64,000 nt of DNA. It comes from Pleurostoma richardsiae. Its lineage: Eukaryota; Ascomycota; Sordariomycetes; Calosphaeriales; Pleurostomataceae. The first letter of the stretch is position 1. Every line of letters starts with the position of its first letter. The translations under genes and the position numbers were made by a program. Of the stretch, positions 30,298 to 41,821 are shown piece by piece. The DNA is taken from assembly GCA_030052745.1 (NCBI GenBank), contig JANBVO010000052.1, positions 62,001 through 126,000 on the forward strand, written 5' to 3'. The notes under the pieces are model-generated. The model had not been told where the DNA came from. It made no database searches and worked only from the letters and a program-made list of their open reading frames with translations.

Positions 30298-32036
30298 TCA
30301 ACGCATCGTCCCACCGGGCGTCCGGGCAACACATTCCACGGCGCTCATCGAGCGGCGCTTGAAGCTGCCAAACCGCGTGAGCACGCCGCCGGAGCTCTTT
30401 GCCCTCTTCTCTTCCCAGACGATAGCCCCGTACTCGGAGTCAGACGCGACAAGTCGCCATGCCGTGGAGGTGCGTGGCCCCCGGCATTCTTACGGTACGA
30501 GTTGGGTAGGTGGCCGCGATCGAGCCTGTTCCACGTTTTCCAGCGGGGAGTGCTTGTCGGGTGCAAGGACGCGGAGCGCTGGAAACGGAGGTTGTGGGCG
30601 GTGCTGCTGCGAGCCGAGGAGGGGCTAAAATTGGCCGGGCCGGACAGCTCGTCTTCCTCGTCGTCTGAGACCAGGGAGAGCAGGCTAGCCTTCGAGGGCT
30701 GTCTAACAGCGCTGTCAGGCGGGGTCGCAGTCGGAGGGTAGGAGCTCCCATGAGGGTTTCTGGATGAGGGCGTTGTTTCCATGGCGGACTTGGCTCGACC
30801 CGCTTTGTCCTTGGGTTTCACTCGCTCTTCAGTTCCTGCCGGTGTGGGAGAAGCGGTAGAAGCTGTAACGCATTGCCTGTGTGATATACGGAGTTTGTCC
30901 GTGGGAGGCGTAGGTTGCTGTGTCGTTGTGAGAATATTCTTATCTCTTCTGGCAGCTAAGGGGCGCCGTTTCTTCGACGAATTCGACGACCACCAACTGT
31001 TCAATCTCCCCGGTTGGGTTTTGCGAAGAGTGATGGAGGAGGGTTCGGTGACTCTGATCCGCTCGGCCACCGTGATTTCCTCTTCCGCGCTATCGGACAT
31101 GGCTTCCTCTTCGTCTGAAAATGCGTAAGAAGGGTCCACGACATTACGCGCAGCCGTCTCGACCGGCTGCGGAGCGTCTACAGTGGCAGTATTGTGCGTC
31201 CTCTTTAGGACAATCTCGAACGTCGTCCGCGTCTCTTCCGGCAATGCTCCTCGCGAGCCGGACCTGTCACCCGGCTTTGTTTGCAGGTCGGTCCGTCCAA
31301 CGCCAAGGAGTATATCATCATCCTCCGCAACTTCGTCCTCTGGCCCTCGCAGGGGCTGTCGTGTGGCTCTTTTCGTGTTGACGTAGTGGGATCTTGCTCC
31401 CCCGGCGGCGTGATTCGGCGGGAAGGTGAAACCGGCTACAGGAAGTTCAGGCACGCTCCAAGCGGGATCCACGATGTCTGCTCGAAACGAGCCCAAGGAC
31501 AGAGACGTTGGACCCATGAACGGGAAGCGAAGGGCAGACATCGCGGGCAATCGGGAACCGAGACCGCCTCCCATAAGAGAAGTGAGTCTCGGCCAGCTTC
31601 CCAGCTGAGAAGGGGTCTTTGGCCGCGACAATACGTTGAATGGTCCTTTTCTCGCTGATGACGCGCCGAGAAGAATCCTATCCTCCTCTTCAGACGTATT
31701 GGCATCATCTTCATCCTCCGCGCCCTCGCTCTGGCTTCGGTCGCGTTCCCCAGTATCCTGAGCGTCGCGCATCGAGTGGAGATGTCCGTTGTCGATCACG
31801 ATGTCTCCTGTCCTCAAATCGATCTCGTCGCCGATTCCTGTGAAGTCCTTCTCGTATTTCTTGAAGATGTCTTCGAGACTCGACTTGAGCTTGTAGGCTG
31901 CCATCGCTCTGCCTTTCTCGAGCTGGTAGCCAGGATCCTGCCTGGCGGCGAACTCCGCCGGCTCGAGGCCAAGCTCGTCTTCGTCGTCTTCCGCGTCGTA
32001 GGTGGCTGCTTTCAATCGTTTGATGGGCCTGTCCAT
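30298..32036 (-). CDS. SCM3: Scm3/HJURP, CENP-A (Cse4) histone chaperone (2 exons)
   Basis: Scm3 deposits the centromeric histone H3 variant. Exon 1 is 30494-32036 and exon 2 is 30298-30410, 551 residues. The Scm3 domain lies at residues 35-95: LKSSLEDIFKKYEKDF, GIGDEIDLRTGDIVIDNGHL, the most conserved segment of the family. An acidic linker follows. The intron (GTAAGA...GGGAAG, 83 bp) leads to a C-terminus ending in VARTPGGTMR, a tail I associate with this family; ignoring the splice gives an unrelated arginine-rich end. Start: ATG 32036, before a bipartite-like KRLK; the frame runs on to 32096 with no ATG. Nuclear, at centromeres. Confidence 0.9.
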
Positions 32037-33223
32037 TTCGAGCCGGCTGATTGGGGAAACACTGGACCGAAGATGCCAAGGTTGTAAGGCTGTCACGGAG
32101 GGAAGCTGTGTATTTCTTATCCCCCCAAGAGTTTGGTAGAGTTGTGTTGCCGTTCATCTCGGCAAGTGACAGCTTCTTCTCCTTCTGGAGAAGCGTGTCT
32201 CGAAGTTATCCGAAAGCGGTAGCTCGCGCTGTGGTCAATGAATCCCCTCAAAGGCTCAACCGTGAAACACGTCAAGCAGCAGACAGCCTGACTGCTGGCT
32301 CCACATCGCAGTCTCCGCATCATAGCTACCACGTCCTGGCGACGAACCGATCGAGGCGGAAGGTTGGAAAGCTAAACGATGACTCATGCCCAGCCACCAG
32401 CCGGCTCAGCATCGACTACACCAATCTTCATCTCCCATCCATTGAAACCCATCGATTCTAGCGTAGTCTAGTGGAGGTGCCAACTGCCAATGAGCCAACT
32501 GATATGCTATGGCCGTTCCGACACGGCGTCGTCACGCCAATGTGAGATGTGTGAGTGTTGGGACCCTTGGTCCCTAGTTCCTGGTACTTACTCGCCCACC
32601 GCCTCGTTTGCTCGGACATCCTGACGAGGAGTAGATTGCCGTGCTTCAATGTGCTTGCGTGCCAATTCATACCTCGTAGTCTGATGACGTCTTCAGGCAG
32701 CAGACAGAGCTGGCCCGAGGTTGAGCTGAACGCCAAGGGCCCGCTTCTACTGCTGTCCGGATACGCAGTCTGTTATGGCTCGTCCGTCGCTCAAGAGAGA
32801 TCGCGCACGGATCACAACGGGGTAAAACAGTTGTGGCCCGTGCGTCTTGGACATTTGGAAGACTGTCATACGTGAACGCAGCCCGATGTGTCCTGCCGTG
32901 GAGGAATCGGGACGTTATCCATGAGATAAGAGGGATCCTCAAGAAGGAGTAAACGAAAGAGGCAAAGAGTGATCGTATGTGCTCAGCTCGTTCGCAATCG
33001 CTGATGAGAGTTTGCCGACGATTACTTTGCCGTCGCCGTGGAGCCCCGCCAGAGTGTTCAATGCGCTTACATGCGGAAACAACTGATTTATGCAGTCATG
33101 GGCAATATGCAGCAAATGAGTAAGGAGTATGAACCCTACCATAAATAAGGCTGTCTCGCGCCACGAAAGGCCGAACGGCCCTCTTCCGCTTTCAACGCCC
33201 GTGCCGAGAGCCTCACACCCACC
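32037..33223. other. Intergenic
   Basis: About 1.2 kb between SCM3 (minus) and the 2EXR gene (plus); likely carries the promoters of both. No further feature supported. Confidence 0.5.
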
Positions 33224-34309
33224 ATGGCAGAGCAATCGCCGGCAAACATAGTCGAAGAGCCTGCCAACAGGAGAGGTCATGTTGTTTTCCGCGCCTCATT
33301 TGTCTCCATTTGTGCGCACAGAGGCATACCTGACGTCTCAGGAACGCTTGATACTTTAGTCGAACAAGGCAAGACATGTTCGCGTCTCGTTTGGGAGCAT
33401 TCTGTCTAACTGTCCTTCGCAGATATTCGGGAGTTTGCCAGTGACCTGCTCCGTGCCATTCACAACGGGTTTCCAGACCTGACAACCGCTCTATGCTCGG
33501 ACAGCTCTGACTTGGGGCGCGCGGCACCACCGCCCAATGCGGCCCTCGCTGGTAACGCCGACATGCTCCTTTCTCGGCCAATCGCCTGTTCTCGGCAACA
33601 GACGTTGCAAGCCAAGATCCGGCAGCTCGAATTGCGGATTGAGACATTGGAAGAGGATCTTCGACACGGACCACCTATTTTCCGTCGTTTCGGGAAGCTA
33701 CCGCCAGAATTACGCCTGAGCATCTGGACATATGTACTACCCGGTCGACAAGTCCTCCGTGTTTGCGAGCGGCAGGGTCTGCCAGAGTTTTTCTGCGACG
33801 CCCGTCCACCAGCACTGCTCCACGCCTGCAGAGAATCGCGTGAGGTTTGCCGAGAACATTTCAAGCCCATCTTCGAGTCACAGTCCAGGCCAATATACTT
33901 TCGCCCCAAACTCGACATCTTCTTTATGGATTTTACGAACATAGACATCATCGACAGCGTTGTTCTACAGTTCCCCGACATAAACGACATTGAGACCATT
34001 GCTATTCCACTCAAACTTGGAACAAAGCGTATATGGGGTCCCGTTTCCGATCCTGATGACGATGATCAGGAGAAGTATCACTTTGGTTGCTTGAAAACAC
34101 TATTACTGGTGAAATGCAACACCAGGATAATGCCTAGTCGGTGCTGTACTACTATCGAGATGGCAGATGATACCACTTGCGAGGGTGCTGTGCAGGCGTG
34201 GAATGGCTACATCCGAGAGAAAAGAAGGCGTAGTCAGGAGGTGCCCGACATCCAATGTGTCAAAGGCGTGACGGCCAAAGCCGTCCGTCATGTTTGCTAT
34301 GCGAGATAG
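33224..34309 (+). CDS. 2EXR-domain fungal protein (2 exons)
   Basis: Best model: 33224-33311 and 33423-34309, 324 residues. The acceptor (TTCGCAG, with a CTAAC branch) is clear; the donor could instead lie near 33274. A short coiled coil (RQQTLQAKIRQLELRIETLE) precedes the 2EXR domain: FGKLPPELRLSIWTYVLP, then PPALLHACRESREVCREHF and PIYFRPKLDIFFMDF. The paired E-x-R motifs (PELR and CRESR) give the family its name. 2EXR proteins are very numerous in Pezizomycotina; the first motif is F-box-like, and function is unknown. Confidence 0.82.
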
Positions 34310-34339
34310 ACACTCATCGTGCGAGACAATCTCTCTCCT

Positions 34340-35466
34340 TGCCTCGAAGATGTTGAGATGCCACTGTTGGCCCCGAGGAGGAGTGGGTGTTCCTCCAGTC
34401 GCTCGACTTCGACTCGATCAAGGTCGGTGCTGAGGCGGACCAGGGGTTGGCAGACTAGTCCAGTGGCTCTACAGCAGTCGGCTCTCCAAGTCTCAGAATG
34501 GTGACGCGATCGCAACCGCCTGCGGCACCCTCGCGACGCATTACAGGCTGCAAGACTATCCCGACATCCTACTGGCCCGAGCGGACATGTTCTCCACCCG
34601 GTGTCGTTCCGCCAGGCCCTCGGGGTCACGAATGCCGTCGTCGCCCAGGACGAGTACAGCTTCGACGTCTACCCCATACACGTGGCATGCCTCTACCAGC
34701 TCAAGGAGAAGAACCAGCTCTTCCTCCTCTCGCACGGGCTTCCGAGAGCCACCCGATAAGTCCTGCACCTGGCTTACCGTGGCCACCTGCTACTTCCTGC
34801 AGCAAGACCAGTATAATGGACACCCATTTCGCGGCCGCCTGGATAGTGCTCGCGCACACATTCGCCGCCGAAGGCGAGCACGACCAGGCCATCTCGGCCT
34901 ACTCGATGGTGGCGCGGCTGTTCAGAGGCTCGCACCTGCAGCAGATCTTCCTCGGCATGCAGCACCATGCTATGAATAACATGACGGCGGCGGAGGAATG
35001 TCTCAAGACGGCCTACGGCATGTGCAAGAACGACCCGTTGCTGCTGAACGAGATGGGGGTGGTCTACTACCACGAGGGCCGGCTCTGGGATGCCATCACC
35101 ATGTTCCGCCAGGCGCGTGAGACCGAGGCCGAGGCATGGCTAGGCCCGCGCATCAATCTCGGCCACGCCTATCGTCGACTGCACATACAGGAGGAGGCGC
35201 TTCGCGAGTTCGACCTGGCGCTGCGGTGGCAAAGACGCTGTCGTCTTCGGCGCCAAAGGCCTCATCTATCTGCAGCTCGGGCAGCCCGGGGATGCCGTCG
35301 AGGTTCTACACGACGCCCTGGCCATCGAACCGCAGGATCCGATCGGCAGGGAGCTGTTGAATATGGCGCTCGAGAGCGTGGCGTCCTTCGCGCCTGGGCT
35401 TGACGACGACGCGGAGCACTACGCAGCACAGCCTCTTCCTTATCAGAGTCGTTGGAAACACACATG
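34340..35466 (+). pseudogene. CDC16: CDC16/Cut9 (APC6) pseudogene
   Basis: Pieces of the APC/C subunit Cdc16 appear in the right order but in changing frames: KSQNGDAIATACGTLATHYR and LQDYPDILLARADM; FDVYPIHVACLYQLKEKNQL, FLLSHG; REPPDKSCTWLTVATCYFL; then the longest piece, FAAAWIVLAHTFAAEGEHDQ through GVVYYHEGRLWDAITMFR; and last IYLQLGQPGDAVEVLHDALA. The family runs through all these with no break. I see single-base frame changes near 34740 and 35235, and a short deletion with frame change near 34805, where about ten residues before SKTSIMDTHF are missing. The N-terminal half is absent or unrecognisable. It cannot encode a working subunit; the active gene must be elsewhere. Confidence 0.82.
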
Positions 35467-35545
35467 ATTGACATATGAAGATTTTGGGAAAGACCCCTTG
35501 TGTAGGAGTTTCCGCCACATGATGTATGTTCGAGTGAGATCTAGA

Positions 35546-36087
35546 CTATTCTGCCGGTTCCTGCGCCGAAAGAGGCCCTGTACAAATAAGCATGTGTGCA
35601 TTGACCATGTATGGAAACGCTCCCCGCTGCACGCTGCTGAAGTAGCGCCTTGCATGTGGTTCTACAGCAACGCCATAAGGGTCTGAAATATATCTTTCAT
35701 CGTGAATGCCTATAATAACCACCCCGCGCCGTGAAATCTTTCGTGACAGTGCCTCAAGAACTTGATCGTACTCTGCTCGAGAGATGTTCCAGAGCAACAC
35801 GGTAGCCACATCAACGTGCTCTGCGAAGCCTTTTGGCATGTCTTGCAGCTTCCCACAGAATGCATGGGCATCATCAATTTTGTTTGTTTCGACAGCCCAG
35901 GTGTAGGCGGCTTGGTCCGGTTCCACGCCAAATACTTCAGCGCCCTGTGCCCTCATTGCTTCTGTGTTGAACCCCAGGCCGAAGCCGACATCGAGAATGG
36001 TTCTTCCGGATATTTGACCAGCGATGATGCGTAATTGTAATGCTACTTCCCAGCGATATATTTCTTCTCAGACGAAGAAGGCATCAT
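35546..36087 (-). pseudogene. Class I SAM methyltransferase with a frame break
   Basis: The frame open from 36067 to 35546 holds EVALQLRIIAGQISGRT, then motif I ILDVGFGLGFNTEAM, AEVFGVEPD (motif II acidic end), VDVATVLLWNIS and RRGVVIIGIHDERYI. That is the Rossmann order of a class I methyltransferase of about 175 residues. No ATG lies in this frame before motif I. An ATG at 36087 reads MMPSSSEKKY and then leaves the frame by two bases at the ATATAT run (36056-36061). Either the gene has lost its frame there, the sequence is wrong at the run, or a 5' exon is missed. Its substrate cannot be predicted; the domain is small, and it lies convergent to the CDC16 relic. Confidence 0.6.
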
Positions 36088-36947
36088 GAAACCGACGGAG
36101 GCGCTTCCCGAGATGGTGGCCTGTCGCTAGAAGGATCGGTCACTCTCGTCCTTGTAAGAGGTATTGAGCCCAAATACCTTCAAAGAGGAGATGAAAGAGA
36201 AATGTCAACTGGTCAGCTCGTTCCTGGGCGAGGCTGCGCATGCGCTATAAAAACAACGTCTGTACAGTACTGTGTCTTGGATAAAGAAAGGAGGATGAAC
36301 AAAGGACGCAACAGGACGCGGTGGTTAAGACCATGAATCAGCAGATTAATATCTGAGGACACTGCGTAACCCAGGTCCTTGTGCTGCACTGCTGTATCAG
36401 CTCCCATTTCAGTCCTGGGAATTTACACAATGCGGAGTCAGCCAGACAGGTACATAGAAGCGCTAAAAACGGCAGACGAAGCCCGCATACGTTTAGGTTT
36501 TGTCTCAGCTCTATCTGCGCACCGATGGCCCTTTGGTTGGTTGAACGTAGTCCCACCAGGGGCCTCATTAGGTGACTCATGCTCGGCCGTGGCCCGGATA
36601 AAAGACCCGCCAGCACAGCCACAGGATGGTTAGCGCCTCTTCTCAGCGAATGGACGGCGGCTGCCTAACCAAACCCTCCTTACATCAACATTCTCCACTC
36701 AACGCGACTTTCCAGGACCGTACACACATTTGCCGTGTCGCACTTACCTTCTCTTCATGTTCAGCATCTGTCTATATGGGACGCGCGTTCGCTGGGGCGC
36801 CGGCCTACCGGACAAGTACAGACCTCCGCTCTGAGCGAAATGGATCTATTACTTCTTGCGCCAGTCACCGCCCCTGCTCTGTTCGGTCTTGTCGTTCGTG
36901 AACAGCCTGCTTTCGACGCCTCAGTCGAACATCTTCGAATTTCCACT
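36088..36947. other. Promoter region of the cyclin gene
   Basis: About 860 bp, with a TACAGTACTGT motif at 36263-36273 and pyrimidine-rich sequence upstream of 36900. No gene supported. Confidence 0.5.
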
Positions 36948-36974
36948 ATGCAACAAGATGAACTGCGACGATGA
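36948..36974 (+). promoter_or_regulatory. Upstream ORF overlapping the cyclin start
   Basis: An ATG at 36948 opens an eight-codon frame (MQQDELRR) ending at 36974, ten bases upstream of and overlapping the main ATG at 36958. If the mRNA includes both, it should reduce initiation at the main start. Confidence 0.55.
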
Positions 36975-38944
36975 TTTGTCTGCCTTGGCCGCTCCCCTCC
37001 GAAATGCCCCCGACTGCTCCTCAATAGCGACGTCAGCCTTACCCGATTCTGCGTGGTTCGACGCATGCCCGCAATCCTCCGACACGTCCATTTCCGTGCC
37101 CACACCCGACTCCGAATCATCCCACCACACTTGGTGGGCAGTTTCCTCCCAGCCGCCCGAAACTATATATGCACGGCATCCCAAGCTCGCCCACGTCGGG
37201 GTACCTGCGGAACTACGACGGAATCCGAGGCGGACCTCCACTGGCCAGATCAGCCGCTCGGGCTGCCGTCCTTCCCTTGTCAGACAAGCCAAGCGAAAGG
37301 CCAACTTCGTCGACAGCTTGGTTGGTGAGCGATGATGATCAAAATACGGTGTGGAATATGTGCTCAACTCTCCCCCCAGATTCGTCCGCCCAGATCGTTG
37401 AGGCGATCTGGCCCACGGCCTCGGTGGTCTGCCGCAATGAGACCGGTAACACTGGCGTGCCGGCCTTGCGCACGTTCATCCAGGAGACTCTCCGCCGCTC
37501 GCGCACGAGCTACTCCACTCTGCAGGTAGCTCTCTACTATCTGATACTGATCAAGCCTCATGTACCCTATTATGACTTCACCATGGAGCAGCCACATGAC
37601 TGTCATGTAAGTCGCGCTCTTCAGTGTGGTCGGCGCATGTTCTTGGCCGCCCTCATCCTCGCATCAAAGTATCTGCAAGACCGCATTTATTCTGCACGGA
37701 TTTGGAGTAGAATTTCTGGCCTGAACATTCAGGAGATCAATCAGAACGAGATGGCCTTCTTTTTCGCCATCAGGTGGAAGCTCCATATCACCGACGAGGT
37801 CTACAACCGCTGGACCGAGTGCGTGATGAAGCACGCCCCATCGCAGCCTCCTTCGCCCGGCGGCCCGGCTCGGTCGAGATTCGAGCGGCAATGCGAAGAT
37901 TTCAAGAACGTCATTCTCAAGCTGGACGTCGGCCTCGGCAATCTGGAAGACGTGGTATCGTCTCTCCCGACCAGCGCGACTCCTCCAGAAGTCATCTGGC
38001 CCCCCCCTGGGTCAGCCCCGGCATCCCAGGACAAGTCGCATGGCATCGGCTACGATTCAGCCGACGTAACCGTCAAGTCGTACAGCGTCCCCGTTCCCAT
38101 GGAACCGGCGCCTGCCACTGTATATACTTCCGACAGGCTGGCTCCCGCGTTAGGGCTTCTGCCGACTCCGCGACTCACCCCACAAATGGCTGATTGTAAC
38201 ACTCCTGTTGCGAGTGCTGCGTCTCGCCTCGGCCGTTGCTCGGTTATGGACTTTGAAATGGCGCAGGCAGGTCCTGCGCAAGTGCTGGGTCGGTGGCCTG
38301 TGCCGATGTCGCCATCGTCGCTCCGGAGTTCCTCGACGACTCATCGTTCCTCGCTCGGCAAGCCTGTGTCGACGGCGTCCGCACCGGAGTCGATGGTTTC
38401 GGATGCTTCCCAAACGTCACGCTCGGCCTCGATCTCATCTGCTTCGTCGCTGGTCAGCGCGCCGTCCGCCTGCTTGGGCGTTCAGGTGCGAAGCCCCTAC
38501 GCGGAGCTGTGCTGTGAGAGGGCCAGTCTCCGAATGAGCATCGCATCGACTCCCGTGGACTACAAGAATTTGCTCACTTCTTCGTCCGAATCCTACGGCG
38601 GCCCGGGCGGTAAGGCTCTGTGCGACTGGCCTCTAGAGACGCGCCTGACAAAACACGACTTTGAAAGGGACGAAGCGGCGCGAGCCCTCCAGGAACTGCG
38701 CCACAATTACCATAGCACTGCCGCGGCTCACCGTCCTGCCGTTCGGTCGAGGATCGGTTCCAGGAGCAGCCGGATTGGTGAATATCTGCAACACAACGTC
38801 CGCGAGATGCTAAATGGCCGTTGCGAGACGGTCTGGCCCGACAGTCTGGTGCGCCCCAGGAGGACCGAGCATACCACCGCTCGTAGGTCCGGCCACACCT
38901 TCCTTAGGGCATGTCTTTGGGCTGTTGATGCACCCCGGCCATAG
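36958..38944 (+). CDS. PCL5: Pho80-family cyclin, Pcl5-like (2 exons)
   Basis: Exons 36958-37324 and 37380-38944, intron 55 bp (GTGAGC...CCCCAG), 643 residues. The splice joins NFVDSLV to DSSAQIVEAIWP, a typical start of the cyclin box in fungal Pcl cyclins. The box (about 118-275) holds FIQETLRRSRTSYSTLQVAL, YYLILIKPHVP, CGRRMFLAALILASKYLQD, WSRISGLNIQEINQNEMAFF and WKLHITDEVYNRW. Such cyclins bind the Pho85-type kinase; Pcl5 is known to promote turnover of Gcn4/CPC1. The C-terminal 350 residues are Ser/Pro-rich and poorly conserved, and the last 60 residues may change if another intron exists. A GTAAGT...CAG stretch near 37608 is coding, being too short for an intron. A small upstream frame overlaps the start. 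Confidence 0.85.
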
Positions 38945-39960
38945 CGCCGAAGTACCGGGACCGCTCTCCTCTGACATCGCCCTCGGGTTCATCACCCCGC
39001 CATCGGCGCCATGCGTGCCGCTGCCCCGGATTCGGAGAGTACAGGGTCGCGCCACGCGTGAGCAAGCACAAGCTCTGACTCGTACCTATGTAGGCTTCAA
39101 AAATCTCAATCTCTCGCTCTACGGCGACACTCCGTTGTTCTGGTCGTCCGTAAGTGATTGCTCATTTGGTAGGGACGGGTACGCAAGTATGGTGTTTTAG
39201 GAAGACGACACCAGGGTTGCTAACCGTATAATCATGTACGCCATCGGTAGACCCGCGCGCTGCTGCACCGAGTCAGGGCAGTGGAAACTGAGGTCGGGCG
39301 TGTAGTTTTAACGACAGGTGGAGCGCTGACTTGCCTTCGTCGACCTATCGTACAGGTTCGAGGCAAACGGCCCTACAATACAAGATGTAACAGTAGATGC
39401 TAAGGAATTAGTAATAGAAGACCTAAATACGGTTAGAACTTATTGCTTGCTATCGTTAGGTAGGGAACGCGATGTAATCGCAGAGTCGATGTGAGCCCCT
39501 CGTACGAAGTCCGCTCTGCCGTGGCATGGGAGTCTTGTTCAATGCCTTCTATGACGTGCTCGAGAGGGATCAATATTTGATTCTAGAACGTTCTTTCACG
39601 GGTCTGATAGGACTTGCTTTTCCATGAGGTCTGAGCCGGATCTGGAGCGGGCGACTGGTCACTAAACACCATATCCATCAACTTTGACTAAGTCAGCTTG
39701 GGTTGAGTCAGAAAGGCGCGAGCCGCCGAGAAGTGAATATATCAAAGCCAGTCACCGTAGACATAAATATGATTCCCATCAACTGAATGGACTGTTGAGA
39801 CATCCGTATCTGCTGTTTTGGTACGAAATTTCTCTGCCTCCAGTCCACGACCTGCATTTCATCTCTCAGCTCGCGGGCCGGTCTGGAGCGTGGCCACGCG
39901 CTTTCAACGGTGTCAACAGCTTCGCACGCCCGCGGGCCGTCAACTTGCTTTTGACGCCCA
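38945..39960. other. Intergenic with A+T-rich tract
   Basis: No intact gene. About 39375-39475 is unusually A+T-rich for this window (repeated TAGTAATAGAAG, CTAAATACG-like sequence), perhaps an old repeat altered by C-to-T mutation. The minus frames here are weak. Confidence 0.4.
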
Positions 39961-40476
39961 CTAGCTCGACTGGTCATGCCTGTCTCCCCGCTTACTAGGC
40001 GCCGCTTCCGGACGGCAACCATAATGATTGCCATCCAAACCCGTGGCGCCTCTGGCATCCATGCTTCCCCCATCGACAGGGTACGCGGGGGCACCGCAGC
40101 AGTAAGAAGATGAAATACTTCCAGAATATAGGCCTTGGTCGCCGCATCTAGAGCACTCCAGGCGGTGTGTATTGTCCCAATACCGACAACGTGCTGCAAC
40201 GGCGAGGTTGTTGCCAACCAATCTGTGTTGGAAGAAGTTGAAGACAGCAAACTCCCCAGGGGTCATGATATAACTCGCATGCCTTTCCAGCTTCTTCCAC
40301 ACTTTGTCAAACGCTTTCTCGAGTGCGGCGGTGGTTTCGGCGTCTGCCACTCCGTCTCTAGCCAACTCAAGGGCCTGCGCCGTCTCCTCTGGAGACGGCG
40401 TGTCTGGCATGGCCGCATCACCAGATGCGAGAGGGCAGGAGCTGACGTGGTTCGAGGGGCAGCAATTGCCAGCCAT
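39961..40476 (-). CDS. Conserved small fungal protein
   Basis: 171 residues from ATG 40476 (or 149 from the ATG at 40410, MPDTPSPEETAQ). The core TAALEKAFDKVWKKLERHAS, YIMTPGEFAVFNFFQHRL and AVAARCRYWDNTH matches a widespread, uncharacterised fungal family of about 100-130 residues. In that family the protein usually ends soon after RYWD-T; here the frame runs on for 70 residues with a cysteine pair CSRCGD. Part of that tail could be intronic or untranslated. The domain is helical and has no catalytic motif. Confidence 0.6.
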   Translation of the reverse strand: MAGNCCPSNHVSSCPLASGDAAMPDTPSPEETAQALELARDGVADAETTAALEKAFDKVWKKLERHASYIMTPGEFAVFNFFQHRLVGNNLAVAARCRYWDNTHRLECSRCGDQGLYSGSISSSYCCGAPAYPVDGGSMDARGATGLDGNHYGCRPEAAPSKRGDRHDQSS

Positions 40477-41821
40477 AGGTAGAGACCAGTCCCGTAGAAA
40501 TAAAGATCAAAAGCACCTGTAACGCGCAAGCAACTGCGACTCAGACGGGGAAGCACGATACATGTACTCCTTCACATACGAGCGGTTCCGGCGTTCGCGT
40601 CTTGCGACTCGGCTCTTAGTCACTGTGGCACTTGTAATGGGAACTTCAAGTCAACCGCCCATACGCACTAGTCGCTTCGTATGGTAAGATGGTCCGATGT
40701 CTGGACCCATCAAGAGACATCCTGCTTCGGCCGAAGACCTCGAAAGGAAACATCTCCGCGCAAGACCAGTCTCAACGGCTAGCTAAAACACCACACACCG
40801 CCGTAGCTCCGCAGAGCAAAGGACTAGTTCGCTGCTAGGTGCAGGCGTTTGGGCCTAGTGTGATCGAAGGCTGGCGCCACGGGCGGCAAGAATCGCCAAT
40901 AAGTCTGGGTCGCGGAGAGATTTCCGCAGCCACCCTTTAGCAAATCTGTACCTGACTACTTTCCTATCGCAGAGTAGTTAGTGAGAGGCGGCGCCGGCTA
41001 GAGCAGGAACCATCGCTAACGAGCCGGCGCGGATTGCGAGGATCGGCCGTGTTCTCCTTATCGTGCAGGCGGAGAAATTCCGCGCACAGGTTCTAACTTA
41101 GCGCCTGGAATCTCCAACGATTCCGTCAGTTTCTCTAGCGGCTCGTGGGATTAGAGCTCCTCCAGCACCGTCGCTTCCCCTTCTGAGGACCTCTTGAGGA
41201 TTCCTTCCAGGTTGTGCCTCGTCACACCTGGTGTGCCGGGGCTCACCCACAGTCTCTGTGCCACTCTACGGCACTTACGGGCAGCTGGTCTTCGTCAAAG
41301 TTCTCGACAGTTGGCAGAGTAGCCGGTGTGTTGCGGTGCCGCGCTCTTCACGGCCATATTTAATTTCGTGGATCTGCTGCTGCCCATTTGCTGGCAGTCT
41401 CCAGCGCGGCGACGTCAAGGGACACATCTCGCAGGCAAGCCATCGCCTCGTCACGCCAATTTAGAGAGAGCGTCGTGGACAGCTTAGCATGGAACGCTCG
41501 GAGTGTGGCTAGCTTGCATTTAGACATTTGCATCCTGATTTCCCAGTGCGCGACCCGAGCCCGCCTCCATAGTGGCCATGGAACCGACTGTCCTGAAACC
41601 CCTCACCCGGCCAGGGGGCCAAGCCCATTCCAGGGCAACATGGGGTGTCGACGGACACGTGAAGGAACAGAACATGGATAGAAACGAAAATAAAGGGGAG
41701 GAGAAAAAGAGTATGTCGCGTGAGCGGGAAAGTCTTCCTTGGGGAAAATAGACATAAGAGGCTGTGAGATCATGGAATGAGAGGCAAGGCGTGGAGGAGA
41801 CTGTCGGACGGCTTCGTCTGC
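40477..41821. other. Intergenic
   Basis: 1.3 kb without a supported gene on either strand. Sequence at 40860-41200 is evenly mixed and non-coding in all frames; nothing recognisable. Confidence 0.45.

Noticed and set aside
30345-30487. Unspliced C-terminus of SCM3
   Set aside because: The arginine-rich tail has no likeness to the family, whereas splicing at 30494/30410 yields a plausible conserved tail.
37608-37631. GTAAGT...CAG as an intron in the cyclin box
   Set aside because: Only about 23 bp; the unspliced sequence codes for a conserved part of the cyclin.
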